From Candidatus Contendibacter sp. (GTDB taxonomy: Bacteria > Pseudomonadota > Gammaproteobacteria > Competibacterales > Competibacteraceae): 58,409 nucleotides of DNA. Numbering within the stretch: the stretch's first letter is position 1; each line of letters begins with the position of its first letter. The notes beneath the pieces were generated by a model. The model saw nothing but the letters and a program-made list of their open reading frames with translations, was not told the origin of the DNA and searched no databases. Both the position numbers and the translations under genes were made by a program. Shown piece by piece: positions 45,804 through 54,265 of this stretch. The stretch is taken from positions 1-58,409 of the forward strand of contig JARSSO010000043.1 in assembly GCA_029624765.1 (NCBI GenBank), given 5' to 3'.

Positions 45804-46871
45804 TTAATCATATGAAAAGAGTAAATATCCGCTTTCACGGCGCTGCCTCGATCCCGCCGAACCGCCGGTTCTGGAACGCAAGGTAATCAAGGGCGACTCG
45901 CCATAGAGCGCCGCATAGTAGGCGGCAAATCGGCCAAAATGAAAGAAACCACATTCGCTGGCGACCTTGGCGACCGTGATTTCCGTGGGTCCGGCTTCGA
46001 GCAGCGCCCGGCGGGCCCGCGCCATGCGCAGTATCGTCAGGAATTGCTTGGGATTGACGCCCGACACCTCAATAAAGCTGCGTTCGAGAGTGCTGGCGCT
46101 TGCCCCGACATGGCGGCACAACTGTGTGACCTGGATGGGTCGCGCAAGGTGCGCCTTGAAGAACTCGTGGGTTCGCATCACCAGCCGCAACTTCTTGCGC
46201 CAGGAAGCGTGTTCCCGAGTGACGTCCCCGTCGGCGGCGGGCAGGATGGCGGCGAAGGTGGCGGTCAGGCTCTCCTTGACGACGAGGCTGGCCGCAACCG
46301 GATCGAGGATATTGCGGTCGCGCCGTTCGATGGCGCGGAGTATTTCGACCGCGTCGGTTATGACCGCCGAGACCTGTCGCCGTCTTGCCGCCTCCAGGGG
46401 TGGGAACACGGCTTCCCTCGACCCCAGTTCCACCCCCACCGCTTCGAGCGTGCCGCGCTCGATCTGAAAACCCATCCAGCGGGTCCACGGCGCGAAGCGG
46501 CAGTGAAACTCGGAGCGTTCCGTCAAGGCGAGCGCCACCGAACCGCGAAACGATACTCCAACCACATTCCCGATATCGGTTTCCGACTCAACGAAACCGA
46601 GCACGATACGATCCGCTGGCATCGCGCCGACGACAAAGATCGGAAGGTTATAGGCGCCATAGTCGAGTCGGCAGTCGCCGATCTGGGCATGCAGGATCTG
46701 ACCGGCAAAGCGTCCGGCCTGGATCTGGACATGATCGAATGAGCCGCCGCTTACGGCCTCGTCCAGCAGTTTCGGGTGGAACGAATCGAGCGCCAGGCTG
46801 CGAATCGCGGGCGGCGTGGAAATGCTGGTCGTCAAAAACTTACCTTCGCTGGTGGGGATCCAACAATCCAA
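45804..46871 (-). CDS. AraC-family transcriptional regulator
   Basis: 355 residues, with a TTG as first possible start; the true start is uncertain within the first 30 residues. The N-terminal part (about 20-220) is a ligand-binding/dimerisation domain of the AraC-binding-like kind (SFDHVQIQAGRFAGQILHAQ). The C-terminal double helix-turn-helix is at about 235-335 (HLARPIQVTQLCRHVGASASTLERSF; ITVAKVASECGFFHFGRFAAYYAALYGESP). It stands between the sulfatase/HAD/lipoprotein group and the patatin gene, divergent from the latter (98 bases), either of which could be its target. Confidence 0.87.
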   Translation of the reverse strand: MDCWIPTSEGKFLTTSISTPPAIRSLALDSFHPKLLDEAVSGGSFDHVQIQAGRFAGQILHAQIGDCRLDYGAYNLPIFVVGAMPADRIVLGFVESETDIGNVVGVSFRGSVALALTERSEFHCRFAPWTRWMGFQIERGTLEAVGVELGSREAVFPPLEAARRRQVSAVITDAVEILRAIERRDRNILDPVAASLVVKESLTATFAAILPAADGDVTREHASWRKKLRLVMRTHEFFKAHLARPIQVTQLCRHVGASASTLERSFIEVSGVNPKQFLTILRMARARRALLEAGPTEITVAKVASECGFFHFGRFAAYYAALYGESPLITLRSRTGGSAGSRQRRESGYLLFSYD

Positions 46872-46969
46872 ATTTTAGTTGTGGTTCATTTGAATTCAGG
46901 CAACCACGGAGAATTATTTCCAGCATGTCCATAATGAACTTTGATGCCACTTTCCAGGAGTGATTCTCG

Positions 46970-48190
46970 ATGCGCCATTTCTCATCAATCTGGATAACAC
47001 TTGTATCACTGGCCGCCCTGCTGCTGCTCCAAGGCTGTGCCACGCCGACCCGCCAACCAGCGGTGCCAGAAAATCTCCAAAACCAGGCGCGGATTCCGGG
47101 CCTGGAAGGCATCCGCTATCGCGTCGGTAGTCCCGACGATCTGGCCGCGATGGCCCGCGATGGCCTGGAATCGGTCCAGCGCGAACAGGCGTTCCTGGCA
47201 TCCAACGGCCATCGGGGTCCGCTACCACCCGCTGCCTTTCTGGCCATCTCCGGCGGTGGCGACAACGGCGCGTATGGCGCTGGCCTGTTGAATGGCTGGA
47301 CCGCCGCCGGTGATCGACCGACCTTCAAAGTGGTTACCGGCGTAAGCACCGGCGCCCTGAGCGCGCCGTTCGCCTTCCTGGGGCCGAAGTACGACGCCAC
47401 GCTGAAGGAGGTGTACACCACGATTTCCGCCAAGGACATCGTGGAGCCGCGCGGCATCTTGGCGGCGCTGACCGACGACGCCATGGCCGACAACCGGCCC
47501 TTGCGGAACCTGATCAAGAAATACGTGAATCGGGAACTGCTGGACGCCATCGCCGCCGAGTACGCCAAGGGCCGCCTGCTGCTGGTGGGGACCGCCGATC
47601 TCGACGCCCGCCGGGGCGTCATCTGGAACCTGACCAAGCTGGCCACCTACCCCGATTCCAGGGCACTGGAGTTGTTCCAGACCCTGCTGGTGGCCTCCGC
47701 CGCCATCCCTGGCGCCTTTCCGCCAGTCCTGATCGACGTCGAGGTCAACGGTCAGCCGTATCAGGAAATGCATGTGGACGGCGGCGCCATGGCGCAAGTG
47801 TTCGTTTACCCGCCCTCGCTCGATCTCAAGGCGATGGGACGCAAGACCGGCAACCAACGCGAGCGGCGGGTGTACGTGATCCGTAACAGCCGGCTCGATC
47901 CCGACTGGGCGCAGGTGGAGCGGCAGGCCATGTCCATCGCCGGCCGGGCCGTCTCCTCGCTGATCCACACCCAAGGAATCGGCGATCTCTACAAGATTTA
48001 TCTGACCACCCAGCGCGACGGCGTCGATTTCAACCTGGCCTACATTCCGGCAAGCTTCAACGCGCCCCACCGGGAAGAGTTCGATACCGAATACATGCGC
48101 CAGTTGTACGCCCTGGGGTACGACCTGGCGGCCAAGGGCTACCCGTGGCAAAAAGCGCCGCCGGGGCTGATAGTTGCCAAGAGCCAATAG
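46970..48190 (+). CDS. Patatin-like phospholipase lipoprotein
   Basis: 406 residues. Lipoprotein signal with LLLLQGC, lipidated Cys23. Patatin fold: oxyanion loop SGGGDNGAYGAGLLNGW (94-110), nucleophile Ser126 in GVSTG (124-128) and dyad Asp270 in HVDGGAM. It should cleave acyl chains from lipids at the cell envelope. It starts 98 bases from the divergent AraC-family gene; the nearby regulator may control it. Weak inverted repeats in the 54-base gap after it are not convincing as a terminator. Confidence 0.9.
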   Translation: MRHFSSIWITLVSLAALLLLQGCATPTRQPAVPENLQNQARIPGLEGIRYRVGSPDDLAAMARDGLESVQREQAFLASNGHRGPLPPAAFLAISGGGDNGAYGAGLLNGWTAAGDRPTFKVVTGVSTGALSAPFAFLGPKYDATLKEVYTTISAKDIVEPRGILAALTDDAMADNRPLRNLIKKYVNRELLDAIAAEYAKGRLLLVGTADLDARRGVIWNLTKLATYPDSRALELFQTLLVASAAIPGAFPPVLIDVEVNGQPYQEMHVDGGAMAQVFVYPPSLDLKAMGRKTGNQRERRVYVIRNSRLDPDWAQVERQAMSIAGRAVSSLIHTQGIGDLYKIYLTTQRDGVDFNLAYIPASFNAPHREEFDTEYMRQLYALGYDLAAKGYPWQKAPPGLIVAKSQ

Positions 48191-48244
48191 CCGGATTTTC
48201 TCGCTGCTAGCGTTAACCGCGGTCTCTAGACTTTCCCAGAACGC

Positions 48245-50881
48245 TTACAACGTCTCCGTCGCCTCGGGCGCTTCCAGGTAGCAAAACACATTTTGCTTGA
48301 GCGTGTTGGCGTTCAGCCGCAGCACCGCCCGACACTGATCGTTCGGCAGATCGATGATTTTCACGCAATGCGCCCATTCCGCCGCGTTCGGCAACAGCTC
48401 CGCCAGCCGGTTCGGCTGTCGGTCAAAGAAGGCTTCGTTGAGCCGGTTGTCCTCCCGCTGTGGGAACAGCGCCAGATACAGGATGTCGGTCTCGACCAGA
48501 TCGCTGAAGAAATGCGTACCCAGCGACACGTCCGGCACCAGACCGCCGTGCATGGTCACCATCTCGCACAGCACCGTGGCGTTGTTGATCTCCGCGAACC
48601 GCACCGGTACCCCCAGCTCCGGCGAGGTCGTGCCCCAGCGGCCCGGTCCCATCAACAAACTGGTCTTGGCGGCGTCCGGCCCCCGCAGCCGCGTAATCTG
48701 GCCGATCAGCCGGGCGATCTTGTGCCGGTCGTTCAACGGCAACTGCCCGTAAACGCTGGGGACGACGTACACCAGTCGCTCGATGGTTCCGATCCGGCTG
48801 TGGCCGATCACCGCGCCGTGGGCTTCCAGCACCAACCGCTCGGGTTCGATCCGCGCCGGCGGGTTGGGAATGGTGCCCGCTTCCCGCACCTGGAACGGCC
48901 GACATTGCAACAGATCGATCTTGTAATGCTTTTTGTCGACGAAATTCGCCGTGAACTCAACATCCACCGGATAGTCGTAAGCTTCCTGCAAGGTTTTGAG
49001 CATGTCGCGCATGTCCGCCACGAACGGCGTGCCGCGCAGCAGTTGCTCGAAGGTCAGCACCCACGGAAACACGTCGCTCATCCCCCGTTCCCGCGCCCGC
49101 TGTTCCAGTTGGTCGTCCACCGAGGCCACCATCTGCAAGGGCAAATCCGGGCTTTGCTGGACCACGTCGCTGAACTGCCGGGTCGTGAGCTGGCCATCCT
49201 CCAGATCGAGCAAATCGATCCGCCGCTGGGCGTACTGGCGCATGCTGTCGAAATTGCTCTCCGGTCGCCGCTCCGGGTCGCTGAGCGACACTACCCGGGT
49301 GTAATCGTCGTCGGACCGATCCACCGCCCGGGTCCCAAGCCCCAGCACCAACCGCACCATGCCCATGTCCGGATCGATCTGCTCGCTCCAGACATAGGGA
49401 TTGAACGACAGCCCCACCCCGGCGATATGCGGATAGAACAACCGGCCCTGCTGGAAGCCGGACACCCGCTGCACCAGCAGGCCCATTTGCTCGTCGCGGT
49501 CCAGAATTCCCCGCCGCGCCCGGTATTGCAGCGCCCGCTCGCTCATGGTGCTGGCGTAGATCGTCCGCACCGCCGCCAGCAAATCCTCCATCCGCTTCTC
49601 GCGCGGCCCCTGATTGACGCAGAACACGCTGTCGTACTTGCCGGCGAAGGCGTTGCCGAAATTGTCCTCCAGCAGGCTGCTGGAGCGCACGATGATCGGC
49701 GACTGGCCGAAATAATCCAGCATGTCGGAGAACTGTTGCAGGATGTAATCGGAAAAATCCCCGCGCAGGATGCGCCGCCGCGCCGTCTCCGCCCCGTCCA
49801 GGAAAGTCGCGGGGTCCTTCTGCTTCTCTCGCACCCACCAGCAGCCGTTGCGGACCAGATAGGTGTAAAACACGTCCGACCCGACGAAGAACGAATCGTG
49901 GATTTCCAGCAGGCTCTTCCAGCGCGGGTCGCTGCGCTTGAGGATGGCCCGCGCCAGCAACACGCCCACCGCCTTGCCGCCGATCAGGCCGGTGCCGATC
50001 ATGCGCTGCTTGATGGCCAGAATATCGCTCAGGGTCAGCACCTTTTCCGCCAGCCGGATCACCCGCTCGTCGCGCGACACGGTCATCCGCAGGGTATGCT
50101 GCAACAGATCGCGCGCCAGCTCGGCGACGTGCACATTGTCGCGCTCGGCCTCGACCACCTGCTCCGCTTCCAGGAACGTCCGGTTCCAGATGTCCAGCCG
50201 CGGATCGCTGGCCTTCAACCCCGACCAAGGAAACCGCGTCAGGATTTCGGAAATGGTGATGCTGTCGGCCACTGGCGTGAAATCCTCGCCCCGCCAGACA
50301 TGGAGCATGTGCATGGTCGGCGAATGGCGCTGCTGCACTTTCAGCGGCCGGACGTACAGCTCGCCCTGATGGCGATAGACATCGCTGAACAATTGAGTCG
50401 TATCGATGATCGGCGCCGTGGCGTGAAAGGAATGATGGCCGCGCAGCAAGGCGAAATAGGCCACCGTCTCCAAATCGTACAAATACGGGCAAGTCAGCAT
50501 GAAGAAATTGCCCAGCATCTGATCGCTGTACCAGTCGGCGACCAGATCGGACAGGCAATCGAACACATAGTAAGCCCCCCGCCCCGCCTGTTCGATGGTT
50601 TTGTGAATGGCGGTCAGGAACGGCTCGAAGCCCTCGCCGGGGTCCAGCACCTGCACCTCCACCCCCGGCCCTTCCGCCACCAGCGCCGGATGGCGGGCGA
50701 AATGGAAATACACCAGCTTGCGGCCCCTGGAACGGGCGTACTGGCAAAACGGCTCGACCAGCGGTGTGTAGTCGTCGATGCCGTCCACCTGCCAGACGAT
50801 GTTGTCGCCCGCCATGATCCCCCGGAATACCCGGTCCAGGCCCGCCAGCCCCGTACTTACCTGCGCGTCAATCGCCGCCAT
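48245..50881 (-). CDS. PEP/pyruvate-binding domain protein with KaiC-like N-terminus
   Basis: 878 residues. Residues about 1-230 resemble a RecA/KaiC-type fold (STGLAGLDRVFRGIMAGDNIVWQVD) without an intact P-loop. About 290-700 is a PPDK_N/PEP synthase ATP-grasp region (IGTGLIGGKAVGVLLARAIL, SPIIVRSSSLLEDNFGNAFAGKYDSVF, FTANFVDKKHYKIDLLQCRPFQ). The phosphohistidine swivel domain and PEP-binding barrel of true PEP synthase (typified by GGxTSHAAI) are not visible. The end (700-878) is specific to this protein group. It is therefore not a PEP synthase; it could be a nucleotide- or pyruvate-responsive phosphotransfer protein. It stands alone; the start is at ATG 50881. Confidence 0.78.
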   Translation of the reverse strand: MAAIDAQVSTGLAGLDRVFRGIMAGDNIVWQVDGIDDYTPLVEPFCQYARSRGRKLVYFHFARHPALVAEGPGVEVQVLDPGEGFEPFLTAIHKTIEQAGRGAYYVFDCLSDLVADWYSDQMLGNFFMLTCPYLYDLETVAYFALLRGHHSFHATAPIIDTTQLFSDVYRHQGELYVRPLKVQQRHSPTMHMLHVWRGEDFTPVADSITISEILTRFPWSGLKASDPRLDIWNRTFLEAEQVVEAERDNVHVAELARDLLQHTLRMTVSRDERVIRLAEKVLTLSDILAIKQRMIGTGLIGGKAVGVLLARAILKRSDPRWKSLLEIHDSFFVGSDVFYTYLVRNGCWWVREKQKDPATFLDGAETARRRILRGDFSDYILQQFSDMLDYFGQSPIIVRSSSLLEDNFGNAFAGKYDSVFCVNQGPREKRMEDLLAAVRTIYASTMSERALQYRARRGILDRDEQMGLLVQRVSGFQQGRLFYPHIAGVGLSFNPYVWSEQIDPDMGMVRLVLGLGTRAVDRSDDDYTRVVSLSDPERRPESNFDSMRQYAQRRIDLLDLEDGQLTTRQFSDVVQQSPDLPLQMVASVDDQLEQRARERGMSDVFPWVLTFEQLLRGTPFVADMRDMLKTLQEAYDYPVDVEFTANFVDKKHYKIDLLQCRPFQVREAGTIPNPPARIEPERLVLEAHGAVIGHSRIGTIERLVYVVPSVYGQLPLNDRHKIARLIGQITRLRGPDAAKTSLLMGPGRWGTTSPELGVPVRFAEINNATVLCEMVTMHGGLVPDVSLGTHFFSDLVETDILYLALFPQREDNRLNEAFFDRQPNRLAELLPNAAEWAHCVKIIDLPNDQCRAVLRLNANTLKQNVFCYLEAPEATETL

Positions 50882-50988
50882 TACATTCTCCCATTCACGT
50901 CAGTGGTTCAGGGATCAGCGATCAGCCGGCGCCGTTCGCTGTCCTGAGCTTTCTATTGTGGGCTACTCCCACGCTGGCGCAATGATAA

Positions 50989-51192
50989 CCCATACGATGG
51001 ACGGTCACCGTCCCTGTAGACTTCCAATTCGAAACCCCTGCCGATGTCGCCGGCATAAAGGTGTTTCAGCAAGGCTTGGGAACCGGTCAGCAGTTTCGGC
51101 GGAGCGCGGTCCTGCACGGCGGATCGCCCCGCCTGCTTGGCGAAAATCTGTATGCCTTGCCTTGGGGCTGGCTGCTGCCCAAGGCGCCATGA
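50989..51192 (+). pseudogene. Possible remnant of a chorismate-lyase-like (UbiC) gene end
   Basis: An open stretch without a start codon ends FRRSAVLHGGSPRLLGENLYALP. This lines up with the UbiC C-terminal pattern RRS...G.PLL..E.fLP. The 67 codons cover less than half of a UbiC, and the upstream frame is closed by TAA at 50986. The opposite strand is also open here, so the call is weak. Otherwise the 490 bases between 50882 and 51371 hold no convincing gene. Confidence 0.25.
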
Positions 51193-51371
51193 TTCCATCC
51201 TCTGCCCTGCTTTCCCCGGCATGAGCTGAATTAACCTGTTTTGGTTGGTTTGCAGGAATCACTTCACTCCATCAGGCCAAGATGAGAATCGCTGATCCAG
51301 GCTACCATTGCGTGGCAATGCCGCTTTCCAAGAAGTAGACTAACCCTTAGTCCAAATCCAGGAGTGACCCA

Positions 51372-51620
51372 ATGGAAACCGTCGTCAACGTCCACGAGGC
51401 CAAGACTCATTTCTCCAAGTTGTTGGAGCGCATCGCCGATGGCGAGGAGATCGTCATCGCCAAGGCGGGCCACCCCGTGGCTCGCCTGACGGGCTACGTG
51501 CCCGCCGCCGCCACGGTGCGCGAGCCCGGCGGCATGAAGGGGCAGATTCACATGGCGGAGGACTTCAACGCACCCTTGCCGGAAGATCTGCTGGCAGCCT
51601 TTGAAGGGCGTATCGGGTGA
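51372..51620 (+). CDS. Phd/YefM-family antitoxin
   Basis: 82 residues. Phd/YefM N-terminus (VNVHEAKTHFSKLLERIADGEEIVIAKAGHPVARL), a DNA-binding and autoregulatory fold, with a flexible C-terminus (MAEDFNAPLPEDLLAAFEGRIG) that would wrap the toxin. It overlaps the toxin gene by 4 bases (GTGA), the usual arrangement. Together they form a type II toxin-antitoxin pair. Confidence 0.92.
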   Translation: METVVNVHEAKTHFSKLLERIADGEEIVIAKAGHPVARLTGYVPAAATVREPGGMKGQIHMAEDFNAPLPEDLLAAFEGRIG

Positions 51621-52003
51621 GGCTACTCCTCGACACACAATTGATTCTTTGGTGGCTGAATGGCGACCGCGCCTTGCCCGAAGCAGCGGTGATGCACGCT
51701 CGCCAGCCAGGCGCCACGGTCTTCGTCAGCAAGGCGTCACTGTGGGAGATGGCGATCAAAGCCGCGATTGGCAAGCTCGACGCGGACATTCCCCGGGTAG
51801 CCGCCGAGATTCCGGCCAATGGCTTCCGCTGGCTGGAGATCGAGCCCGCGCATATCGTGCGGCTGGTCTCCCTGCCGTTCTTCGCGGACCATAAAGATCC
51901 ATTTGACCGTCTGCTGGTGGCGCAATGCCTGGCCGAGCCACTGCTCATGCTTACTACGGACGCCAAACTCGGCCGTTATGGGCCGACGGTTCTGGTGGTA
52001 TAG
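51617..52003 (+). CDS. vapC: VapC-like PIN-domain toxin
   Basis: 128 residues from a GTG overlapping the antitoxin stop. PIN-domain RNase with the acidic quartet visible: D6 (LLLDTQLILWW), E in SLWEMAIK, D in KDPFDRLLVAQC and D in TTDAKLGRYG. Such toxins cleave RNA, commonly tRNA or rRNA (family knowledge). The gene appears complete. It converges on the DUF262 gene, with 15 bases between stops. Confidence 0.92.
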   Translation: MRLLLDTQLILWWLNGDRALPEAAVMHARQPGATVFVSKASLWEMAIKAAIGKLDADIPRVAAEIPANGFRWLEIEPAHIVRLVSLPFFADHKDPFDRLLVAQCLAEPLLMLTTDAKLGRYGPTVLVV

Positions 52004-52018
52004 ATGTAGAGGCGATTT

Positions 52019-53785
52019 TTACCATAGCGGCCACTGCCCGACACAAAACTTTGCTAGATCAGTTCCTCTGTTATTAATGTCGTCAAGCGAGAATGCGGGT
52101 GTTCGAGCGGCGCTACGAGCAGCTAAAGACTGGGTCATTTGATAGCCAGATGCACGGTAAAGCCGCTCATTGCTTACCTTTTTCTCAACCGACTGATTGC
52201 TGCACAAGCTATTCAGCGTACTTTCAAGCAGTGTCAAGTTGCCAATCCGGTGGATGTTATCCTCATATTCTTCTGCAGAGCGAAACCCATAAGCTCGAAT
52301 CCCAAACGAAGGTTCTTGAGGGAGAATATGCTCTACTGTCTGACCGGCTTTCACCAGTGCGACCAAATCGGCCAAAGAAAATTCCGATTTATTCAGATCA
52401 AGACGCTGTTTCTCCTCAACAGCGCAAAAGATACGCAGTAAACCGGGATTACGATAAAGGTTTTCTTGTGATATTCGGGACTCAAAAAGGCCATCATCCA
52501 TAAATTTATTAACAAACCAGAGCAAATGGCTGGCGATACCTTGAAGTGACATCCCTGCCGCCTGCCGAGTAAGTGAAAAAATATCGGCCTGTGGGTTTGT
52601 TCCCCGAAGCTTGAATACGCGCAAGTCAGCGATTTCAAGCATCTGTAATAGTGTCATATTGCCTGCTGATGAAATTTTCTCTCTCAATAAATTACGCATG
52701 GCCAGGCGAATTGTCAAAGGATATAATGTTGCGGCTAAATCGCCAACGACGAAAACTAGATAGAGTAATTTGTCTGTGCGAGTGGCCTCAATTATTCTTC
52801 TGAAAGTTTGGAAAAAATTAGCAAGATCATCGACGTAGCCATGGATAAGTGCTTTCAACTTTTCCGTATCGCTACGTAGTTGTTTTAATTTGAGTTTAAG
52901 AAAATATTTAAGTACCGTTTCAGAAGTAGCGTTGTAATCAAATGGTGTACTTATGCCAAGATCGTCAGCATTGTAGGCAAAATAATGGTATCGAAAGACA
53001 TCATCCTCTTTAAATGCATCTCGGTCTATCAGGCGAATTTTATACCCATCTTCAGCGGCAAGGCTTTTAATGACGCTATAATCCCGGAATGCATTTCCAA
53101 ATCGGTCTGATATAAAATGGTCTAGTTCGCCACTGAGAAATCGATTTGAATAGTAAATAAGCAGGCTTTTCGCGATATCCATTTTTGACAGAGGCACGCC
53201 ACGATCATTGACTGACTGGAACATACGAATTGCCTTGCCTTCATTGGGTTCAACGAACTCTATCACTTCCAGCGTGCCGATATTTAACAACCAATTTCGT
53301 ATGATGGCGGCGCCTTCTCGATCTTTTATTTCCTGAACGCGCTTTTGAATCCAATCATAGGCAGTCTTCATACGCTTTTGTCCTTCGGAGACGGGGAACG
53401 GGTTGGTATCCTCCAGCAGAGCACTAAAAAATATTTGGTTGTTTCCAAGCATCGAAAGCTTGGGTCCTTGAACTGGATGATGGAGAAATGTTGACCTGTA
53501 ATAGGTTTTGAGTTCCCCATCAGGAAGCGCGTCAATCATCGCATCTAGCAACATTGTCAGGGTGGTTAAACGTTGCTGCCCGTCAACCACTTTGAAACGA
53601 TCCCTGGTTTCACCAGCCGACAGGATAAATGTACCCAGATAGTGACCACCCCCCATCTCCATAGCCTCACTGATGTCTTCGAGAAGATCATCGATATTAT
53701 CCGTTTCCCATGCATAATCACGCTGATATGGAGGAATCTCCAAACTCTTACCAGAAAAAAACTGCTCAATAGTTTTAGTGCTCAT
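52019..53785 (-). CDS. DUF262/DUF1524 protein, GmrSD-like
   Basis: 588 residues. The N-terminal DUF262 (ParB/Srx-like NTPase) has IPPYQRDYAW (18-26) and DGQQR (68-72) in VVDGQQRLTTL. The C-terminal DUF1524 HNH-type nuclease has H486-I-L-P489 and N516 (RIGNLTLLEST). This is the fused form of the type IV restriction pair GmrS/GmrD, which cut modified phage DNA; other DUF262 proteins act in BREX and Ssp systems. Here no partner methylase is adjacent. The gene is AT-rich compared with its surroundings, a sign of transfer. Antiphage activity is inferred. Confidence 0.88.
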   Translation of the reverse strand: MSTKTIEQFFSGKSLEIPPYQRDYAWETDNIDDLLEDISEAMEMGGGHYLGTFILSAGETRDRFKVVDGQQRLTTLTMLLDAMIDALPDGELKTYYRSTFLHHPVQGPKLSMLGNNQIFFSALLEDTNPFPVSEGQKRMKTAYDWIQKRVQEIKDREGAAIIRNWLLNIGTLEVIEFVEPNEGKAIRMFQSVNDRGVPLSKMDIAKSLLIYYSNRFLSGELDHFISDRFGNAFRDYSVIKSLAAEDGYKIRLIDRDAFKEDDVFRYHYFAYNADDLGISTPFDYNATSETVLKYFLKLKLKQLRSDTEKLKALIHGYVDDLANFFQTFRRIIEATRTDKLLYLVFVVGDLAATLYPLTIRLAMRNLLREKISSAGNMTLLQMLEIADLRVFKLRGTNPQADIFSLTRQAAGMSLQGIASHLLWFVNKFMDDGLFESRISQENLYRNPGLLRIFCAVEEKQRLDLNKSEFSLADLVALVKAGQTVEHILPQEPSFGIRAYGFRSAEEYEDNIHRIGNLTLLESTLNSLCSNQSVEKKVSNERLYRASGYQMTQSLAARSAARTPAFSLDDINNRGTDLAKFCVGQWPLW

Positions 53786-53887
53786 TAGGTTTTTCCTTTC
53801 AATTTAGGTACAACAATTGATTATCTGATTTCCGACAGGCGGATAGCTATTTGACATCATAACATCAAACAGCATATGTTTTGATGC

Positions 53888-54241
53888 ATGAGAACGACTC
53901 TAACGCTTGATGAAGACGTCGCGGCTGCCTTGGATCGGCTGCGAAAATCACGAAACGCCAGCCTCAAAGACCTGGTGAATGAAGCCTTGCGCCAAGGCTT
54001 GCAACGGATGGCGGTTCCATCCACTCGCCGCGAACCTTTCCAGACGCGAGCCGTTGCGCTTGGTCATTGCCGCCTCGGCAGCATTGACAATATTGCCGAG
54101 GCATTGGCCGCCATACATGCTAACCTGGTTCCTGATGCGCATTTAGCGGCTCTGGCCATCGAACACGGCCTGATTCTGTGCTCCACTGATGGCGACTTCG
54201 GACGTTTTCCAGGACTGCGCTGTCAAAATCCGCTCGCCTGA
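53888..54241 (+). CDS. Fused VapB antitoxin / truncated VapC toxin
   Basis: 117 residues. Residues 1-72 form a complete RHH-type VapB-like antitoxin ([20 protein letters not shown] ... [10 protein letters not shown]). Residues 75-117 ([36 protein letters not shown]) are the C-terminal third of a VapC PIN domain with D83 and D101/D103. The toxin's first catalytic Asp and Glu and about 90 residues are missing. An in-frame deletion therefore joined the end of vapB to the end of vapC. The protein should be non-toxic but could still bind DNA or another VapC. It precedes the recombinase by 24 bases. Confidence 0.82.
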   Translation: MRTTLTLDEDVAAALDRLRKSRNASLKDLVNEALRQGLQRMAVPSTRREPFQTRAVALGHCRLGSIDNIAEALAAIHANLVPDAHLAALAIEHGLILCSTDGDFGRFPGLRCQNPLA

Positions 54242-54265
54242 AAACCAGAAGCTGGAGCTAACCTC

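Noticed and set aside
48293..50947. Open frame of 884 codons on the plus strand opposite the PEP/pyruvate-binding protein gene
   Set aside because: Its sequence is His/Arg/Gln-rich with no recognisable motif and mirrors the codon pattern of the real gene on the minus strand. Long antisense frames are common in this GC-rich DNA.
51005..51262. Small minus-strand open frames between the PEP/pyruvate-binding gene and the antitoxin
   Set aside because: Several overlapping short frames exist on both strands with no ribosome-binding site or recognisable domain. The plus-strand UbiC-like reading is slightly better but also weak.
51264..51638. Minus-strand frame opposite the Phd antitoxin
   Set aside because: The plus strand encodes a clear Phd/VapC pair with an overlapping GTGA junction.
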